NCBI GenBank assembly: GCA_033855775.1
Contig: JAWVFT010000082.1
Span: 1-6,193, forward strand
DNA length: 6,193 bases
Direction of reading: 5' to 3'
Origin: DASVTR01 sp033855775
GTDB lineage: Bacteria; Acidobacteriota; Blastocatellia; Pyrinomonadales; Pyrinomonadaceae
Shown: in pieces, positions 4,596 through 6,193 of the stretch
Position numbering within the stretch: the stretch's first letter is position 1
Layout: every line of letters begins with the position of its first letter
Made by a program: the position numbers and the translations under genes
Notes under the pieces: generated by a model
What the model saw: only the letters and a program-made list of their open reading frames with translations
What the model was told of the DNA's origin: nothing
The model's database searches: none

Positions 4596-6002
4596 ATGCA
4601 TTATCACCTGATTGGAATTTGCGGAACTGCGATGGCGAGTCTGGCCGGGATGCTACAGGCGCGCGGCCACGTCGTCACAGGCTCGGATGAGAACGTTTAC
4701 CCGCCGATGTCAACGATGCTCGACGGCCTCGGCATTCGCGTGATGCAGGGTTATCGCGCCGAGCATCTAAGCCCTGCGCCGGATTGCGTCATCATCGGCA
4801 ACGCCATCCCGCGCGGCAACCTTGAAGTCGAAGAGACTTTAAATCGCAAGCTGCTCTATCGCTCGCAGGCCGAGACGGTCAAAGAAGAGTTTATACGCGG
4901 GCGCCGCTCGCTCGTCGTCGCCGGAACGCATGGCAAGACGACGACGACCAGCATCGCCGCGTGGGTTCTGGAACGCGGCGGCTTGAACCCTACGTTTCTC
5001 GTCGGCGGCGTCGTCCAGAATTTCGACCTCAGCTTTCGCGTCACGGATAGCCCGCACTTCATCATCGAGGGCGACGAATACGACACGGCCTACTTCGACA
5101 AAGGCCCGAAATTTATGCACTACCTGCCGGAGACGGCCATCGTCGGCAACATAGAGTTTGACCACGCGGACATCTACGCAGACCTCGCCGCCGTCAAGAC
5201 GGCGTTCCGTCGCCTGATGAATCTCGTCCCCGGCAATGGCCGCCTGATTGCGGGTTGGGACAACCAGCACGTCCGCGACATCGTGGCCGAGATGGGAGCC
5301 AAGCTTTACACGCAGCTTGAAACCTTCGGCACATGCGACGATGCGCGCTGGCAGGCGCGCGACATAGACTACGCAAACGAGTTGGCGCGCTTTCGTGTCT
5401 TTCGAGACGGGCGCGAGTGGGGCGCGTTTCAGACGCCGCTGATTGGCGATTTCAACATACGCAATTGTCTGGCGGTCATCGTCGCGGCGGACGCCTGGGG
5501 CGTCGAGCGCGAAGCCATCGCGGATGCGCTGGCGACCTTCAAGAGCGTGCGGCGGCGGATGCAGGTGCGCGGCGTGGAGCGCGGCGTGACGGTGATTGAC
5601 GACTTCGCGCATCACCCGACCGCCGTGCGCGAAACGCTGCAAGCTCTGCGCACGAAATACAAGACGGCCCGCCTCGTCGCCGTCTTCGAGCCGCGCTCAT
5701 GGTCTTCGCGCCTCGCCGTCTTTCAAGACGACTACGCGCGCGCCTTCGAGAGCGCGGACTACGTTGTTATCGCCAGCGTCTTCGACAGCACAAAGGCGAC
5801 CGAGAAGGGGCGCGTCCTCAATACCGAGCAACTCATCACGGACATTCAAGCGCAGGACAAGCCCGCCATGAGCATCGAAGGCGCGGATGAAATCGTTCGT
5901 CATCTCGCGCCCACGCTCCGCGACGGCGATGTCGTCGCCATCATGTCCAACGGCGGCTTCGGCGGCATCCACGACAAGCTGCTCGCTGCGCTCCACGACT
6001 GA
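4596..6002 (+). CDS. mpl: UDP-N-acetylmuramate:L-alanyl-gamma-D-glutamyl-meso-diaminopimelate ligase (murein peptide ligase)
   Basis: Cytoplasmic peptidoglycan-recycling enzyme. It uses ATP to join the recycled tripeptide L-Ala-gamma-D-Glu-meso-DAP directly to UDP-MurNAc, bypassing MurC, MurD and MurE. The 468 residues match the family length (E. coli about 457). Visible marks are the nucleotide-binding start HLIGICGTAM, GSDENVYPPMST at 29-40, the ATP loop AGTHGKTTTT at 109-118 (Lys114), EGDEYDTAYFDK from 158, NIEFDHADI from 185, DDFAHHPTA at 335-343, EPRSWSSR from 365 and the diagnostic C-terminal MSNGGFGGIH at 450-459. The EGDEYD and NGGFGGIH motifs favour Mpl over MurC. The ATG starts the first beta strand as in the family, but no Shine-Dalgarno precedes it, only the heptamer array. 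It is probably a separate unit from the stressosome genes, or at most weakly coupled; a functional link is not shown. Confidence 0.96.
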   Translation: MHYHLIGICGTAMASLAGMLQARGHVVTGSDENVYPPMSTMLDGLGIRVMQGYRAEHLSPAPDCVIIGNAIPRGNLEVEETLNRKLLYRSQAETVKEEFIRGRRSLVVAGTHGKTTTTSIAAWVLERGGLNPTFLVGGVVQNFDLSFRVTDSPHFIIEGDEYDTAYFDKGPKFMHYLPETAIVGNIEFDHADIYADLAAVKTAFRRLMNLVPGNGRLIAGWDNQHVRDIVAEMGAKLYTQLETFGTCDDARWQARDIDYANELARFRVFRDGREWGAFQTPLIGDFNIRNCLAVIVAADAWGVEREAIADALATFKSVRRRMQVRGVERGVTVIDDFAHHPTAVRETLQALRTKYKTARLVAVFEPRSWSSRLAVFQDDYARAFESADYVVIASVFDSTKATEKGRVLNTEQLITDIQAQDKPAMSIEGADEIVRHLAPTLRDGDVVAIMSNGGFGGIHDKLLAALHD

Positions 6003-6018
6003 AGCGGCGCTGAAGCGG

Positions 6019-6111
6019 GACGCGGAGACGCGGCGACAAACAGAAGGCCGCGCCACTTGCTTCCCCGGCTCGCTTCCTTAAACCGTTTGCCTTTCTCCGC
6101 GTCTCCGCGTC
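6019..6111. repeat. Inverted pair of GACGCGGA octamer repeats downstream of mpl
   Basis: GACGCGGAGACGCGG at 6019-6033 (two octamer units, the second one base short) is perfectly complementary over 15 bp to CCGCGTCTCCGCGTC at 6097-6111. A 63-nt loop separates the arms. It begins 17 nt after the mpl stop. No T-run follows the right arm, so an intrinsic terminator is not supported, although a structured mRNA 3' end is possible. Confidence 0.8.
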
Positions 6112-6193
6112 GCGGCTCCTCGCTTTCCTTCACACTTTCACGAATAGTTTGAATTGGTATTGCCCGACATAGCCTGAGGCGTAAAACATTAGG
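6112..6193. other. Unassigned intergenic sequence at the window end
   Basis: After the octamer repeat the base composition becomes more AT-rich (from about 6130). I see no convincing coding region, promoter pair or RNA gene. It may be the upstream region of a gene beyond the window. Confidence 0.4.

Noticed and set aside
4839..5642. Minus-strand open frame of 267 codons opposite mpl
   Set aside because: Same reason: it is a mirror of a well-conserved gene and has no domain of its own.
6019..6111. Intrinsic terminator of mpl
   Set aside because: The 15-bp stem is perfect, but the loop is 63 nt and no T-run follows the right arm.
6149..6187. Promoter for a downstream gene (TTGAAT at 6149-6154)
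   Set aside because: No -10-like hexamer lies 16-18 nt downstream; the nearest AT-rich candidates are at the wrong spacing.

Overview
The window is GC-rich, densely coding on the + strand, and carries a stressosome signalling module followed by a cell-wall recycling gene. Gene order is rsbR-like (5' end cut off), rsbS, rsbT, an RsbT-like ATPase fused to an RsbX-like phosphatase, an RsbT-like ATPase fused to a soluble histidine kinase, then mpl. Mpl recycles a meso-diaminopimelate tripeptide and is mainly a Gram-negative enzyme. With the high GC, a stressosome not tied to sigma-B, and short-tandem-repeat intergenic regions, this suggests a non-Firmicute environmental bacterium. Acidobacteriota (for example Blastocatellia) is my best guess, but the sequence alone does not prove it.

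Regions: 2-988 scaffold RsbR; 989-1127 intergenic heptamer inverted repeat ending in a T-run; 1128-1559 scaffold RsbS; 1534-1935 switch kinase RsbT, overlapping rsbS by 26 nt; 1936-1956 a perfect hairpin that holds the next ribosome binding site; 1961-3001 T-X fusion; 3002-3072 a short leader with three GCTGATT units; 3073-4413 T-histidine kinase fusion; 4403-4588 a large inverted pair of heptamer arrays; 4596-6002 mpl; 6003-6193 an inverted octamer repeat and unassigned sequence.

How the genes may work together (inference from B. subtilis RsbR/S/T/X biochemistry): RsbR and RsbS form the stressosome core through STAS domains and hold RsbT. On stress RsbT phosphorylates RsbR and RsbS and is released, and the RsbX-like phosphatase resets the core. 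No rsbU, rsbV, rsbW or sigma factor gene lies in the window. Instead the module has three RsbT-type ATPase domains: one free, one joined to the phosphatase and one joined to a histidine kinase. This suggests that the output is a phosphorelay whose kinase is itself gated by binding to, or release from, the stressosome. No response regulator is visible.

The other striking feature is the intergenic DNA. Three gaps hold inverted pairs of short tandem units (7, 7 and 8 nt) with unrelated sequences but the same architecture. A fourth gap holds a short one-armed heptamer array. One array runs through the stop codon of the histidine kinase gene.
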